From JAHQVI01 sp963749875 (GTDB lineage Bacteria > Pseudomonadota > Alphaproteobacteria > Rhizobiales > Rhodomicrobiaceae): a stretch of DNA of 64,000 nucleotides. The position numbers and the translations under genes are program-made. Below, one piece after another: positions 34,599-44,327 of the stretch (its first letter is position 1; every line of letters begins with the position of its first letter). Where the stretch lies: positions 1,488,001 to 1,552,000 of the forward strand of contig CAVVOX010000002.1 in the NCBI GenBank assembly GCA_963749875.1, given 5' to 3'. A model generated the notes under the pieces. The model was not told the origin of the DNA, searched no databases, and saw only the letters and a list, made by a program, of their open reading frames with translations.

Positions 34599-35789
34599 TC
34601 AGCCTTTCAGTGTGAGCTCGACCGTCGCGGTGGCCATGGCGGCGATCCCCTCGCTGCGCCCGGTAAAGCCGAGCCCTTCGGTCGTCGTCGCCTTCACGCT
34701 AACGCGCCCCGGCTCAATGTCCAGAATTTCGGCAATCCGCGCCCGCATCGCCTGGCGGTAGGATCCGATCTTGGGCCGCTCGCAGATCAGTGTCACATCG
34801 ACATTGACGATCCGCCCTCCGGCCTCGGAGATGAGTCTCGCCGTCTGGTCGAGAAAGAAGCTGGAATCCGCGCCCTTCCATTTCGGATCGCCCGGCGGAA
34901 AATGCTCGCCGATGTCGCCGGCGCCGATCGTGCCGAGCAGGGCGTCGGTGAGGGCGTGGAGGCCGACATCGGCATCTGAATGACCGCCCAGCGAGGCGGC
35001 GTGCGGAATGGTTATGCCGCACAGGATGACGTGGTCGCCGCCGGGCTCGAATTCATGCACGTCGAAGCCAATGGCCGTTCTCGTTTCCCGCAATTGAGCC
35101 TCCCCCGTCAGCATGCGCTCGGCCAGCTCGAAATCTTCCGCAGTCGTCAGCTTGACATTGCGCTCCGATCCCATCGCCAGCGCAACCGCGATGCCCTGCC
35201 ATTCGGCGATAGCGGCATCATCGGTGAAGTCGCCGCGCCCCTCGGCCGCCGCCGCTTCGTGCGCATCCAAGATCTGGCCGTAACGAAACCCCTGGGGCGT
35301 CTGCGCGCGCCATAGCCCTTCGCGGCTGATCGTCGATTTGACGCGGCCGTTCTCTTCGGCTTTCAGCGTATCGGACAAGGGTAGGGCGGCCAGGCACGCC
35401 GCATTCTCCCTCAGGCTTTCGATGACGCGGCCGATGACCGCCTCGGACACGAATGGCCGCGCGGCATCGTGAATAAGCACGGTGTCCGGCCCGTGCGATT
35501 CCAGGGCGCGAAGCCCGCTCAGCACCGATTCCTGGCGGTTGCGGCCTCCTGACACAGGCGCGAGCAGCTTCGGTGACTGGAAGGTGGCCGCCGCCTCTTC
35601 GTAAAGCGCCTCATCACCGGCATGAATCACGGGCTGCACGAGGCCGATCTCTTCGTGCCCGAGAAAGGCGGCGAGACTACGCGCCAAAGCGGATTTGCCG
35701 GCAATCGGCAGATATTGTTTCGGCTTATCGCCCGCGTCGGCAGCTCTCGCCCCGCGTCCGGCAGCGACGATGATTGCAGCATTCAGCAT
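34599..35789 (-). CDS. ispDF: Bifunctional IspD/IspF (MEP isoprenoid pathway)
   Basis: The 396-residue fusion has an N-terminal cytidylyltransferase IspD (about 1-230, AAGRGARAAD and GDKPKQYLPIAGK, then IHDAARPFVSE) and a C-terminal 2-C-methylerythritol 2,4-cyclodiphosphate synthase IspF (about 238-396). IspF shows the zinc and substrate motifs IGFDVHEFEPG and LGGHSDADVGLHALTDALLG. Fused IspDF occurs in alphaproteobacteria and a few others. It is encoded divergently from ntrB and followed by pncC. Confidence 0.97.
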   Translation of the reverse strand: MLNAAIIVAAGRGARAADAGDKPKQYLPIAGKSALARSLAAFLGHEEIGLVQPVIHAGDEALYEEAAATFQSPKLLAPVSGGRNRQESVLSGLRALESHGPDTVLIHDAARPFVSEAVIGRVIESLRENAACLAALPLSDTLKAEENGRVKSTISREGLWRAQTPQGFRYGQILDAHEAAAAEGRGDFTDDAAIAEWQGIAVALAMGSERNVKLTTAEDFELAERMLTGEAQLRETRTAIGFDVHEFEPGGDHVILCGITIPHAASLGGHSDADVGLHALTDALLGTIGAGDIGEHFPPGDPKWKGADSSFFLDQTARLISEAGGRIVNVDVTLICERPKIGSYRQAMRARIAEILDIEPGRVSVKATTTEGLGFTGRSEGIAAMATATVELTLKG

Positions 35790-36048
35790 GGTTTACGAGG
35801 TCCACTCGATCGGAGGTGACGGCCCCTGTTCAGCAACACCTAGCGGGAAGGCCGGCCTTTGCCAATGGCTTTGGCCGGGCATCCGACGCGATAAATTCTG
35901 ATGACAATGCAACCAACTTTGCTATTATGCCTATCTATTAGTCGAAATTTCATATGCCTTTTTTTTAGGCTCTGGGTTTGGGACGATAAGAGGCTTGACG
36001 ATCTCGGATACAAGAGACGGGAAACAGTCATCGCCATCCGGCGGCGAT

Positions 36049-37140
36049 ATGGCCATTGCGCCCGACACTTTGCTTCACGCTCTGCCGCACCCGGTCCTCG
36101 TTCTGCGCAAGGACAATCGCATCGCTTACGCGAATTTCGCGGCGGAAGTGTTCTTCGGTATGAGCGAGACGGTTCTCAAGCGGCGCAAAGCCGACGCTCT
36201 GGTCGCTTTCGCCAGCCCGCTTCTGGCGCTCATCAGCCAGGTTCGCGCGACCAACGCCACCGTCAATGAATATGCCATGGATCTCGGCCTCCCGGAATCG
36301 GCGAGCCAGCGGCCCGTCGACGTATTCGCCGCACCGTTGCCGGAATATCGGGGACATGTTCTGATCATGCTGCAACAGCGCAGCATGGCGCAGATGATCG
36401 AGCGCCAGCTCACCCATCGCGGCGCGGCGCGCTCCGTTTCCGGCATGGCGGCGGTTCTCGCCCATGAAATCAAGAACCCGCTCTCCGGTATTCGCGGCGC
36501 GGCTCAGCTTCTCGAATCCAGTGCTTCCTCCGAGGACAGGCCGCTGGCAAGCCTGATCTGTGACGAGACCGACCGCATCCGCGATCTTGTGGATCGGATG
36601 GAGGTATTCGGCGACGAGCGCCCGCTCAAGCTGGAGGCGGTCAACATTCATACGGTGCTGGATCATGTTCGCCAGGTCGCGGAGAACGGCTTTGCGAAGG
36701 GAATCACCTTTTCTCAGGAGTACGATCCCTCCCTGCCGCCCGTGCCGGGCAGTCGCGACAAGCTGATCCAGGCCTTTCTCAACCTGGTGAAGAACGCCGC
36801 CGAAGCCATCGGACCCAGCCGTAAGGACGGTCATATCTACATGACGACGGCTTTCAAGTCGGGTCTGCGGCTGTCTTTGCCGAATTCGGAGACCCGGGTC
36901 AGCCTGCCCCTCGAAATCACCATCATGGACAATGGGCCGGGGATTCCCGAGGAGCTGAAGCAGTACCTTTTCGAGCCATTCGTCACGACGAAAACCGGCG
37001 GCACGGGGCTCGGCCTTGCGCTGGTTGCGAAGACCATCGGCGATCATGGCGGGACGATCGAATGCGAGACCAAGCCGCGTCAGACCGTCTTCCGGGTCAT
37101 GATGCCGATGTATCAGAACGTAGAGAAGCAGGAGAGCTAG
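36049..37140 (+). CDS. ntrB: Nitrogen regulation sensor histidine kinase NtrB
   Basis: The 363-residue cytosolic kinase has a PAS domain (HALPHPVLVLRKDNRIAYANFAAE), the H-box AVLAHEIKNPLSGIRGAAQLL, N-box FLNLVKNAAEAIG, G1 DNGPGIPEE and G2 GGTGLGLALVAK. It phosphorylates NtrC according to PII signalling of nitrogen state. ATG 36049 is chosen; TTG 35995 would add 18 residues but has its GAGG only one base upstream. It is followed by ntrC after three bases. The dusB gene that commonly precedes ntrB in this order is not present. Confidence 0.95.
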   Translation: MAIAPDTLLHALPHPVLVLRKDNRIAYANFAAEVFFGMSETVLKRRKADALVAFASPLLALISQVRATNATVNEYAMDLGLPESASQRPVDVFAAPLPEYRGHVLIMLQQRSMAQMIERQLTHRGAARSVSGMAAVLAHEIKNPLSGIRGAAQLLESSASSEDRPLASLICDETDRIRDLVDRMEVFGDERPLKLEAVNIHTVLDHVRQVAENGFAKGITFSQEYDPSLPPVPGSRDKLIQAFLNLVKNAAEAIGPSRKDGHIYMTTAFKSGLRLSLPNSETRVSLPLEITIMDNGPGIPEELKQYLFEPFVTTKTGGTGLGLALVAKTIGDHGGTIECETKPRQTVFRVMMPMYQNVEKQES

Positions 37141-37143
37141 GCT

Positions 37144-38586
37144 GTGGGACGGGGCAATGTTCTCATCGCGGACGACGATGCAGCGATCCGCACAGTGGTG
37201 AACCAGGCGCTGGCCCGCGCCGGCTATACGTCGCGCGCCACGAGCAATGCGGCAACGCTGTGGAACTGGATCAGCCAGGGCGACGGCGATGTGGTGATCA
37301 CCGACGTCATCATGCCCGATGAGAACGCCTTCGAGCTGATCCCGCGCATCAAGAAGATCAGGCCGGACCTGCCGATCATCGTCATGAGCGCGCAGAACAC
37401 CTTTACCACCGCAATCACGGCAGCCAAGCGCGGCGCTTACGAATATCTCCCCAAGCCCTTCGATCTTAAGGAACTCGTTGCCGTCGTCGGCCGGGCGCTT
37501 CGGGAGCCGAAAAACGCGAAAATGGTGAACCAGCGCCCGCCGGAAACCGAGGATCTGCCTCTGATCGGCCGTTCGAACGCCATGCAAGACGTCTACCGGG
37601 TGATCGCCCGGCTGATCCATACCGATCTGACCGTGATGATCACGGGCGAGTCCGGCACCGGCAAGGAGCTCGTGGCCCGCGCGCTTCACGATTACGGCCA
37701 GCGGCGCAAGGGGCCGTTCGTGGCGATCAACATGGCGGCGATCCCGCGCGAGCTGATCGAGTCGGAGCTCTTCGGCCATGAAAAGGGCGCCTTTACCGGC
37801 GCGCAGGCGCGGGCCATGGGCCGTTTCGAACAGGCCGATGGCGGCACCTTGTTTCTCGATGAAATCGGCGACATGCCGATGGAAGCGCAGACCCGTCTTC
37901 TGCGCGTGCTCCAGGAAGGCGAATATATGACGGTCGGCGGCCGCACGCCGATCAAGACCGATGTGCGGATCATCGCCGCCACGAATAAGAACCTCGAACA
38001 GCAGATCAATCAGGGGCTGTTCCGGGAAGATTTGTTCTACCGGCTGAACGTGGTGCCGCTGCGCCTGCCGCCTTTGCGCGAGCGTCTCGAGGATGTGCCC
38101 GATCTCGTGCATCATTTCCTCCAGCACGCCAAGAAGAACGGTCTGCCGCAAAAGGCGCTTCAGCCGGACGCGCTGGACCGGCTGAAGTGCTACCACTGGC
38201 CGGGCAATGTGCGGGAGCTGGAAAATCTGGTTCGCCGGCTGACGGCGCTCTATTCGCAAGAGGTGATCAGCTCGGACATTATCGAATCCGAACTGGCGAC
38301 CAGCCAACCCTCGCGCCTCGATGCGGGCGAGAACAAGACCAACAGCCTGAGCGAATGGATGGAGGGCTATCTGACCGAGTATTTCAGCAGTTTCGGCGAC
38401 TCGCTCCCGCCACCCGGCCTTTACGACCGAATCCTGCGCGATGTCGAAAGCCCTCTCATCGTTGCAGCGCTCGCCGCCACGCGCGGCAATCAGATTCGCG
38501 CGGCCGAGCTTTTGGGGCTGAATCGAAATACGCTGCGCAAAAAGATCAGAGATCATAAACTCCGCGTCGTGCGGACACCGGCCTGA
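37144..38586 (+). CDS. ntrC: Nitrogen regulation response regulator NtrC
   Basis: The 480-residue sigma-54 activator has a receiver domain with the phospho-acceptor Asp in VVITDVIMPDENAF, AAA+ domain with Walker A GESGTGKELVARALH, the intact GAFTGA sigma-54 loop, Walker B GGTLFLDEIGDMP, and a Fis-type C-terminal HTH (RAAELLGLNRNTLRKKIRDH). It activates glnA, glnB and other nitrogen-assimilation promoters. The GTG start lies three bases after the ntrB stop. Confidence 0.97.
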   Translation: MGRGNVLIADDDAAIRTVVNQALARAGYTSRATSNAATLWNWISQGDGDVVITDVIMPDENAFELIPRIKKIRPDLPIIVMSAQNTFTTAITAAKRGAYEYLPKPFDLKELVAVVGRALREPKNAKMVNQRPPETEDLPLIGRSNAMQDVYRVIARLIHTDLTVMITGESGTGKELVARALHDYGQRRKGPFVAINMAAIPRELIESELFGHEKGAFTGAQARAMGRFEQADGGTLFLDEIGDMPMEAQTRLLRVLQEGEYMTVGGRTPIKTDVRIIAATNKNLEQQINQGLFREDLFYRLNVVPLRLPPLRERLEDVPDLVHHFLQHAKKNGLPQKALQPDALDRLKCYHWPGNVRELENLVRRLTALYSQEVISSDIIESELATSQPSRLDAGENKTNSLSEWMEGYLTEYFSSFGDSLPPPGLYDRILRDVESPLIVAALAATRGNQIRAAELLGLNRNTLRKKIRDHKLRVVRTPA

Positions 38587-38843
38587 TGCTGTAGAAATGC
38601 AATGTGCACATGTCGGCCGAACGACCATTGTCTGCGGCCGGGAGGCCACAAATTTGTTGCGCGAACACAGGCTTACGACGCCAATCGTCACAATTTCTCC
38701 GCAGTTCTCACAAAAACTGTTTCCGTTCAGCCACAGGGTGATTATGATGCACCAGCTTTTGGCTGGTTCTCCGGGACGGCCGCTGAGGGGGGCCATCATC
38801 TGAACGGACGTCGCCACCACGCATGTGAGGGAGGGATAGCGCG

Positions 38844-41405
38844 TTGCTACCGGCGATCAAGCTCTGGCTTGACAAGGCGACTGCTACCGCGCGCTCTGCT
38901 CTCGGCAGGGTCCTGAGTCTGCAAGCTGTGCAATCGCTGCGCGGTGTTGCTGGCAGGGTGGGGACGCGTCTCGCCGGCTTTTTCGATCGCGACCGTCCCG
39001 AAATCCGATCTTTCCAGAAACGCCTCATCCGCGGCCGCATCATGCTCCGGCGTTCGCTGCGCAAAGCCGGCGCGGCAGCGCTTGCGCCCGACGAAAGCGA
39101 TCACGGAGATCAGCCCCCCACGCGCAAAAAGGGACGCTGGATGTTCCAGACAGGGCTCGCGATCGTCATTCTGTCGCTCCTGTCGGGGCTCATGACCTAT
39201 TTCGTCCTGACCGGCCTGACCCCGATCGAGCCGACGCACAAAGTCGTCATCACCGTCTGGCTGATCAACGGCATTCTGATCATGGCGATGATCGCCATCA
39301 TCACCTTGCAGCTTTACAGTTTGTGGCATGCGCGCCGACGCGAGGCTGCCGGCGCAAGGCTTCATGTCCGGATCGTCAGCCTGTTCAGTCTCGTTGCCCT
39401 CTTCCCGGCGGTCCTGCTCGCGGTCTTCGCCAGCATTTCGCTCGATCGCGGACTTGATCATCTGTTCTCGGAGAACGTCAAGACGATCATCCGGGACTCC
39501 GTCGATGTCGCCAACGCCTATCTCGTGGAACATGGCAAGACGGTGCGTGCCGATGCCCTCGGGATGGCGCGCGATCTGGAAAACGCAGCACAGCTTCGCA
39601 GCGACAATCCGGAAGCCTTCCTTCGCTATGCGGCAGCGCTGGCCATCGAACGGCGGCTGCCTTACGCGTATCTCATCAATGGCCAGGGTAAGCCGGTCCT
39701 TGAGGTGATCAGGCGGGAGGGCGCTGCCTTCGAGCGCCCGCCTGCCGAAGCGCTCCGCAACGCCGCCGACGGCCGTATCAGCGATGCCGGCCTCACACTC
39801 TCCGGCGGTGTCGGCGCGATCAAACGGCTCAGCAATTACGACGATCTCTATCTCTATGTCAGGCGCCCGGTCGATCAGACCGTCATCGGTCATCTGCGGC
39901 GCACCGACGCCAATGTGCGCAAATATGGCGAGCTGCACGACCGGCGCACCGGCCTTCAGATCGCCTTCGCGATGATGTATGTGGTCATCGCGCTGACGCT
40001 GCTGCTCGCCTCGATCTGGATGGGTCTCTGGTTCGCCAACCGGCTCGTCGCACCGATCAGGCGCTTGATCGGCGCCGCCCAGGAGGTCTCCAAAGGCAAT
40101 CTGGACGTCACGGTACGAACGGACGGGCCCCGCAGCGACACCGGACAGCTCGGCATCACCTTCAACCGCATGACGGCCGATCTGCGCAGTCAGCGGGACG
40201 CTCTGGTCGGCGCCAATACGGCGCTCGACGAGCGGCGGCGCTTCACCGAGGCCGTTCTTTCGGGCGTGACGGCGGGCGTTATCGGCGTCAACTCACGAGG
40301 CGTCATCACTCTCGTCAACAGCTCCGCGACACGGCTGCTCAGCCGGAAGGAAAGCCAGCTGATCGGCAAGCCAATCGCAGAAGCTGTGCCCGAATTTGCA
40401 GCCATCGTCGCAAAGGCCTCAGGCCATGCGCGCCGCGCCGCTCAATCGCAGATCAGCTATCGGCGCGATGGCTCCGATCTGACGCTTTCCGTGCGCGTCA
40501 CGCAGGAAGCCGGCGGCAAGCAGGATTACGGTTTCGTCGTGACCTTCGACGACATCACCGAACTGGTCGTTGCGCAGCGGACCTCGGCCTGGGCCGATGT
40601 GGCGCGGCGCATCGCCCATGAGATCAAGAACCCGCTCACTCCAATTCAGCTATCCGCCGAGCGGATCCGGCGGAAATATGGAGACGCCATCAGCGTCGAT
40701 CGCGAGATTTTCGACCGCTGCACGGACACCATCATCCGCCATGTCGGTGATATTGGACGGATGGTTGACGAATTCTCCGCATTTGCACGAATGCCGAAGC
40801 CGGTCTTCGAAACGCACGACGTCGCCGCCATCGTCAAGGAAGCGGTGATCCTGTTCCAGATGAGCAATGCCGATGTGGAATATGATCTCGACCTGCCAGA
40901 GAAGCCGTTGATTGTCGAATGCGACCGTGGGTTGCTGACACAGGCGACGACAAATCTCGTTAAAAATGCAGGTGAGGCGATCGCGACGGCGCGGCAGTCC
41001 GGCGAAAAGGGCGACGATTATAAGGGCCGTATCATCGCCCGCGTCAGCGAGCAGGCAACGCGCTGCATCATCGAGGTCATCGATAATGGCTGCGGCCTGC
41101 CGGCGGAGAACAGAAATCGCCTGACCGAGCCTTATGTAACGACACGGCAAAAGGGAACGGGGCTGGGGCTGGCCATCGTTCACCGGATCGCTGAGCAGCA
41201 TGATGCGGTGCTCGAGCTGGGCGATGCTGTGGACGGGGAGGGACGGGTCACCGGCGCAATCGTGCGCATGGTGATCCCGATGAGACGGGCTGTCGAGACC
41301 GCGGAGACGACCGAAGCTTCGGACCGGCGCGGTGACGGCCTCGACGGGGAGCAATCAAACTACCGCTATGATGGCGGGAAACAGGGAGTAAGCTATGGCG
41401 TCTGA
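38844..41405 (+). CDS. ntrY: Membrane sensor histidine kinase NtrY
   Basis: The 853-residue kinase has a cytosolic basic N-terminus, three transmembrane helices (about 95-190), a periplasmic sensor region, another helix (about 375-395), HAMP (NRLVAPIRRLIGAAQEV), PAS, H-box DVARRIAHEIKNPLTPIQLSAERI and ATPase motifs DNGCGLP and KGTGLGLAIVHR. It partners NtrX in nitrogen, redox and envelope responses. A TTG start behind GAGGGAGGG is used. It overlaps ntrX by 11 bases. The 257 bases between ntrC and ntrY probably contain its own promoter. Confidence 0.95.
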   Translation: MLPAIKLWLDKATATARSALGRVLSLQAVQSLRGVAGRVGTRLAGFFDRDRPEIRSFQKRLIRGRIMLRRSLRKAGAAALAPDESDHGDQPPTRKKGRWMFQTGLAIVILSLLSGLMTYFVLTGLTPIEPTHKVVITVWLINGILIMAMIAIITLQLYSLWHARRREAAGARLHVRIVSLFSLVALFPAVLLAVFASISLDRGLDHLFSENVKTIIRDSVDVANAYLVEHGKTVRADALGMARDLENAAQLRSDNPEAFLRYAAALAIERRLPYAYLINGQGKPVLEVIRREGAAFERPPAEALRNAADGRISDAGLTLSGGVGAIKRLSNYDDLYLYVRRPVDQTVIGHLRRTDANVRKYGELHDRRTGLQIAFAMMYVVIALTLLLASIWMGLWFANRLVAPIRRLIGAAQEVSKGNLDVTVRTDGPRSDTGQLGITFNRMTADLRSQRDALVGANTALDERRRFTEAVLSGVTAGVIGVNSRGVITLVNSSATRLLSRKESQLIGKPIAEAVPEFAAIVAKASGHARRAAQSQISYRRDGSDLTLSVRVTQEAGGKQDYGFVVTFDDITELVVAQRTSAWADVARRIAHEIKNPLTPIQLSAERIRRKYGDAISVDREIFDRCTDTIIRHVGDIGRMVDEFSAFARMPKPVFETHDVAAIVKEAVILFQMSNADVEYDLDLPEKPLIVECDRGLLTQATTNLVKNAGEAIATARQSGEKGDDYKGRIIARVSEQATRCIIEVIDNGCGLPAENRNRLTEPYVTTRQKGTGLGLAIVHRIAEQHDAVLELGDAVDGEGRVTGAIVRMVIPMRRAVETAETTEASDRRGDGLDGEQSNYRYDGGKQGVSYGV

Positions 41406-42792
41406 CATCCTGATCGTGGACGACGAGGCCGACATTCGCGAGCTCGTCTCGGGTATCCTTGAAGATGAGGGGTATGCCACGCGTCTGGCCAAGGACAGCG
41501 ACGAGGCCTTGGCCGCGATCCAGGACCGTCGCCCATCCCTTGTCATTCTCGACATCTGGCTGCAGGGCAGCCGGCTGGACGGGCTCGAAGTGCTGGCCAA
41601 GATCAAGCGCCAGCATCCGGACCTGCCGGTGGTCATCATCAGTGGGCACGGCAATATCGAAACCGCCGTCGCCGCCATCAAACGCGGCGCCTATGAATAT
41701 ATCGAGAAGCCGTTCAAGGCCGACCGGCTCGTTCTGGTGACCAGCCGCGCTCTCGAAGCCTCGAAATTGAAGCGCGAAAACCGTGAGTTGCGGGAACGCA
41801 GCGCATATGGCAACGAGGTCATCGGGCGTTCCGGCATCATCAACAGTCTGCGCCAGGCCATCGATAAGGTCGCGCCGACCAATAGCCGGGTGATGATTTC
41901 CGGCCCGTCGGGCTCGGGGAAGGAACTGGCCGCGCGTGTTCTGCACAATGCCTCGGCCAGGGCGGCCGGGCCGTTCGTGGCCGTGAACGCGGTGGCGATG
42001 GCGCCCGACCGCGTGGAGGTCGAATTTTTCGGCACCGAGGAATCCGGCTCGCAGCCGCGCAAGGTCGGGGCGCTCGAGGAAGCGCATGGCGGCACGCTCT
42101 ATATCGACGAAGTCGCCGATATGCCGATCGAGACGCAGGGCAAGCTGCTGCGCGTGCTTGTCGAGCAGAAGTTCCAGCGTGTGGGCGGCGGTCCGAAGGT
42201 GCAGGTCGATGTGCGCGTGGTCTCCTCAACGAGCAGGGACCTGGAGCGGGAAATGGGGGCGGGGCGCTTCCGTACCGATCTCTTTCACAGGCTGAATGTG
42301 GTGCCGCTCAAGGTTCCGCCGCTCGGCGACCGGCGCGAGGATGTGCCCGAGCTGGTCGATTATTTCGTCAATCAGATTTCGCTGGCCACCGGCCTTCCGC
42401 CCCGGCGCATCGGCGACGACGCCATGGCCGTGCTGCAATCCCACGAATGGCCCGGCAATGTGCGCCAGCTTCGAAATGTCATCGAACGGCTCATGATCAT
42501 GACGAGCGGCGATCCCGACACGCTGATCTCCGCTTCGATGCTGCCGGAGGATATCGGCTCCAGCGTTCCTTTGTCGCCGAATGGGTCGGGCGGCGAACAT
42601 TTGATGTCGTTGCCGCTCCGGGATGCGCGTGAGATTTTCGAGCGTGAATATCTGATGGCTCAGATCAATCGCTTCGGCGGGAATATTTCGCGCACCGCCG
42701 AATTCGTCGGAATGGAGCGTTCGGCCCTTCACCGGAAGCTGCGCGCGCTCGGCGTCAATTCCAATGAGCGGGGATCGGAAGTTCGCCACTAG
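41395..42792 (+). CDS. ntrX: Response regulator NtrX (no GAFTGA motif)
   Basis: The 465-residue NtrC-family regulator has a receiver with phospho-acceptor in VILDIWLQGSRLDG, AAA+ Walker A GPSGSGKELAARVLH, Walker B GGTLYIDEVADMP and C-terminal HTH NISRTAEFVGMERSALHRKL. The GAFTGA loop needed to contact sigma-54 is replaced by EESGSQPRKVGAL, a known feature of alphaproteobacterial NtrX. It therefore probably works with sigma-70 promoters. The stop codon TAG is part of the CTAG terminus of a 130-bp repeat. Confidence 0.96.
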   Translation: MASDILIVDDEADIRELVSGILEDEGYATRLAKDSDEALAAIQDRRPSLVILDIWLQGSRLDGLEVLAKIKRQHPDLPVVIISGHGNIETAVAAIKRGAYEYIEKPFKADRLVLVTSRALEASKLKRENRELRERSAYGNEVIGRSGIINSLRQAIDKVAPTNSRVMISGPSGSGKELAARVLHNASARAAGPFVAVNAVAMAPDRVEVEFFGTEESGSQPRKVGALEEAHGGTLYIDEVADMPIETQGKLLRVLVEQKFQRVGGGPKVQVDVRVVSSTSRDLEREMGAGRFRTDLFHRLNVVPLKVPPLGDRREDVPELVDYFVNQISLATGLPPRRIGDDAMAVLQSHEWPGNVRQLRNVIERLMIMTSGDPDTLISASMLPEDIGSSVPLSPNGSGGEHLMSLPLRDAREIFEREYLMAQINRFGGNISRTAEFVGMERSALHRKLRALGVNSNERGSEVRH

Positions 42793-42918
42793 ACCAACCC
42801 TCGTTCAAGTGATTACACTTGAACGAGGTTAAGTTGATCGATATCAAAAAGACGAGCGCGACTGTTCCCGCGTCCATCCCCGCCCTTGCGGGGGCATGTT
42901 TGGGCGCGCGTTGCGCTA
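42789..42918 (-). repeat. 130-bp CTAG-bounded element at the ntrX 3' end
   Basis: The reverse complement of this segment matches the elements at 29318 and 29444 along the full 130 bases. CTAG at 42789-42792 supplies the ntrX stop; the other end reads GCGCTAAA, with CTAG degenerated to CTAA. Both internal stem-loops are conserved. Confidence 0.87.
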
Positions 42919-43048
42919 AATGGCTTGCTGATCCCTTTACACTCTACCAACTTTAACGAAAACTGGCCGCCCTGCGATGGCCGGCGGGCTTGAAATCTGC
43001 GTCTGCGGCACCGATCATGGAGACGTGCCGCAGGAGGGAGTGCGCTGG

Positions 43049-43927
43049 ATGACGCGCATCGTTTATGTCGACGGATGCTATTGTCCGTATGATCAGGCCA
43101 GCGTTCATGTCGAGGACCGCGGCTTTCAATTTGCCGACGGCGTTTACGAGGTCTGCGAGGTCAGAGGCCGTCAGCTGGTCGATGAGCGCCGGCATATCGA
43201 CCGGCTGCACCGTTCGATGAACGAACTCAGAATGCGTCCGCCGATGAGCCGAAGGGCGCTCGGCGTGATCATGCGCGAAACGGTACGGCGCAACCGGGTG
43301 AGCGACGGCCTCGTCTATCTGCAGATTACACGCGGCGCCGCGGTCCGTGATTTTGCTTTTCCTCCGCCCGACACGCCGGCAACCGTGGTATGTTATGCGC
43401 GCAGCAAATCGCCCGCCGCCGCGGAACGCCGCGCGGGCCGGGGAATCCGCGTGGTGACGATGCCCGATATTCGCTGGCGCCGCCCCGATATCAAGACGGT
43501 TTCGCTGCTTCCCAATGCCCTTGCGCGTCAGGCGGCGCTCGATGCCGGAGCCGAGGAGGCCTGGTTGCTGGATGATCAGGGCTTTGTAACGGAGGGCGCC
43601 TCGTCCAATGCCTGGATTTTGACAGAAAGGGATGAGCTAGTAACCCGTCCGGCCGATTCGGACATTCTGCGCGGAATCACGCGGACGGTGCTTGTGGATC
43701 TTATTGCCGAACGGGAACTGACCTTTGTGGAACGGCCGTTCTCGGTAGCGGAAGCCAAAGCCGCGAAAGAAGCGTTCAATTCGTCCGCCACAGGCGTGGT
43801 CATGCCGGTGGTTGCGATTGACGGCGTCTTGATCGGCGAAGGGAAACCGGGGCCCCTGACCCTGGAACTCCGGCGGCAGTTTCGCGAATTTGCCGAGCGA
43901 TCGTCGATCCAAAAACTGTTACAATAA
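43049..43927 (+). CDS. dat: D-amino-acid aminotransferase-like PLP enzyme
   Basis: The 292-residue class IV aminotransferase shows DRGFQFADGVYEVCEV, the Lys in DIKTVSLLPNALARQ (Schiff-base Lys) and FVTEGASSNAWI. Dat makes D-alanine and D-glutamate for peptidoglycan. Class IV includes branched-chain aminotransferase and aminodeoxychorismate lyase, but the DGVYEVCEV opening favours Dat. ATG 43049 behind AGGAGG is chosen over earlier starts. It stands between ntrX and hfq. Confidence 0.87.
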   Translation: MTRIVYVDGCYCPYDQASVHVEDRGFQFADGVYEVCEVRGRQLVDERRHIDRLHRSMNELRMRPPMSRRALGVIMRETVRRNRVSDGLVYLQITRGAAVRDFAFPPPDTPATVVCYARSKSPAAAERRAGRGIRVVTMPDIRWRRPDIKTVSLLPNALARQAALDAGAEEAWLLDDQGFVTEGASSNAWILTERDELVTRPADSDILRGITRTVLVDLIAERELTFVERPFSVAEAKAAKEAFNSSATGVVMPVVAIDGVLIGEGKPGPLTLELRRQFREFAERSSIQKLLQ

Positions 43928-44072
43928 TCACAAAAGTGGAGTTTTCCCCCCGTCCGTGTTCAAGTGACCAGCAGGGCAAGAAATGACAAAAAGTGTGACT
44001 ATGCTCTGAAATCAGCGTGAACGTCGATAATGCGGGCGGGCGAAACTGCCCCTCAACAACAACGGAAAAAAC

Positions 44073-44327
44073 ATGGCCGCCGAAAGAGTACCAAGCCTCC
44101 AGGACACATTTCTCAATTACGTTCGAAAACATAAGACGCCGCTTACGATCTTTCTGGTGAATGGTGTCAAGCTCCAGGGCATCGTCACTTGGTTTGATAA
44201 TTTTTGCGTATTGCTGCGCCGGGACGGGCATTCTCAGCTCGTCTATAAGCATGCAATTTCGACGATCATGCCCGGCGGGCCGATCCAGCTGATGGACGGC
44301 GAGCAAGATGGAGGAACACCCAGCTAA
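44073..44327 (+). CDS. hfq: RNA chaperone Hfq
   Basis: The 84-residue Sm-like protein forms a hexameric ring that helps small RNAs pair with mRNAs. LQDTFLNYVRKHKTPLTIFLVNGVKLQGIV is the Sm1 motif; YKHAISTIMPG is the Sm2 motif with the YKHA signature. The C-terminal tail is short, as usual in alphaproteobacteria. It ends directly before the TTG start of hflX; hfq-hflX is a conserved operon. Confidence 0.98.
   Translation: MAAERVPSLQDTFLNYVRKHKTPLTIFLVNGVKLQGIVTWFDNFCVLLRRDGHSQLVYKHAISTIMPGGPIQLMDGEQDGGTPS

Noticed and set aside
36028..38820. 930-codon open frame antisense to ntrB and ntrC
   Set aside because: High-GC coding DNA often leaves long open frames on the other strand. The translation has no domain, is rich in His/Arg/Gln, and both sense genes are fully convincing.
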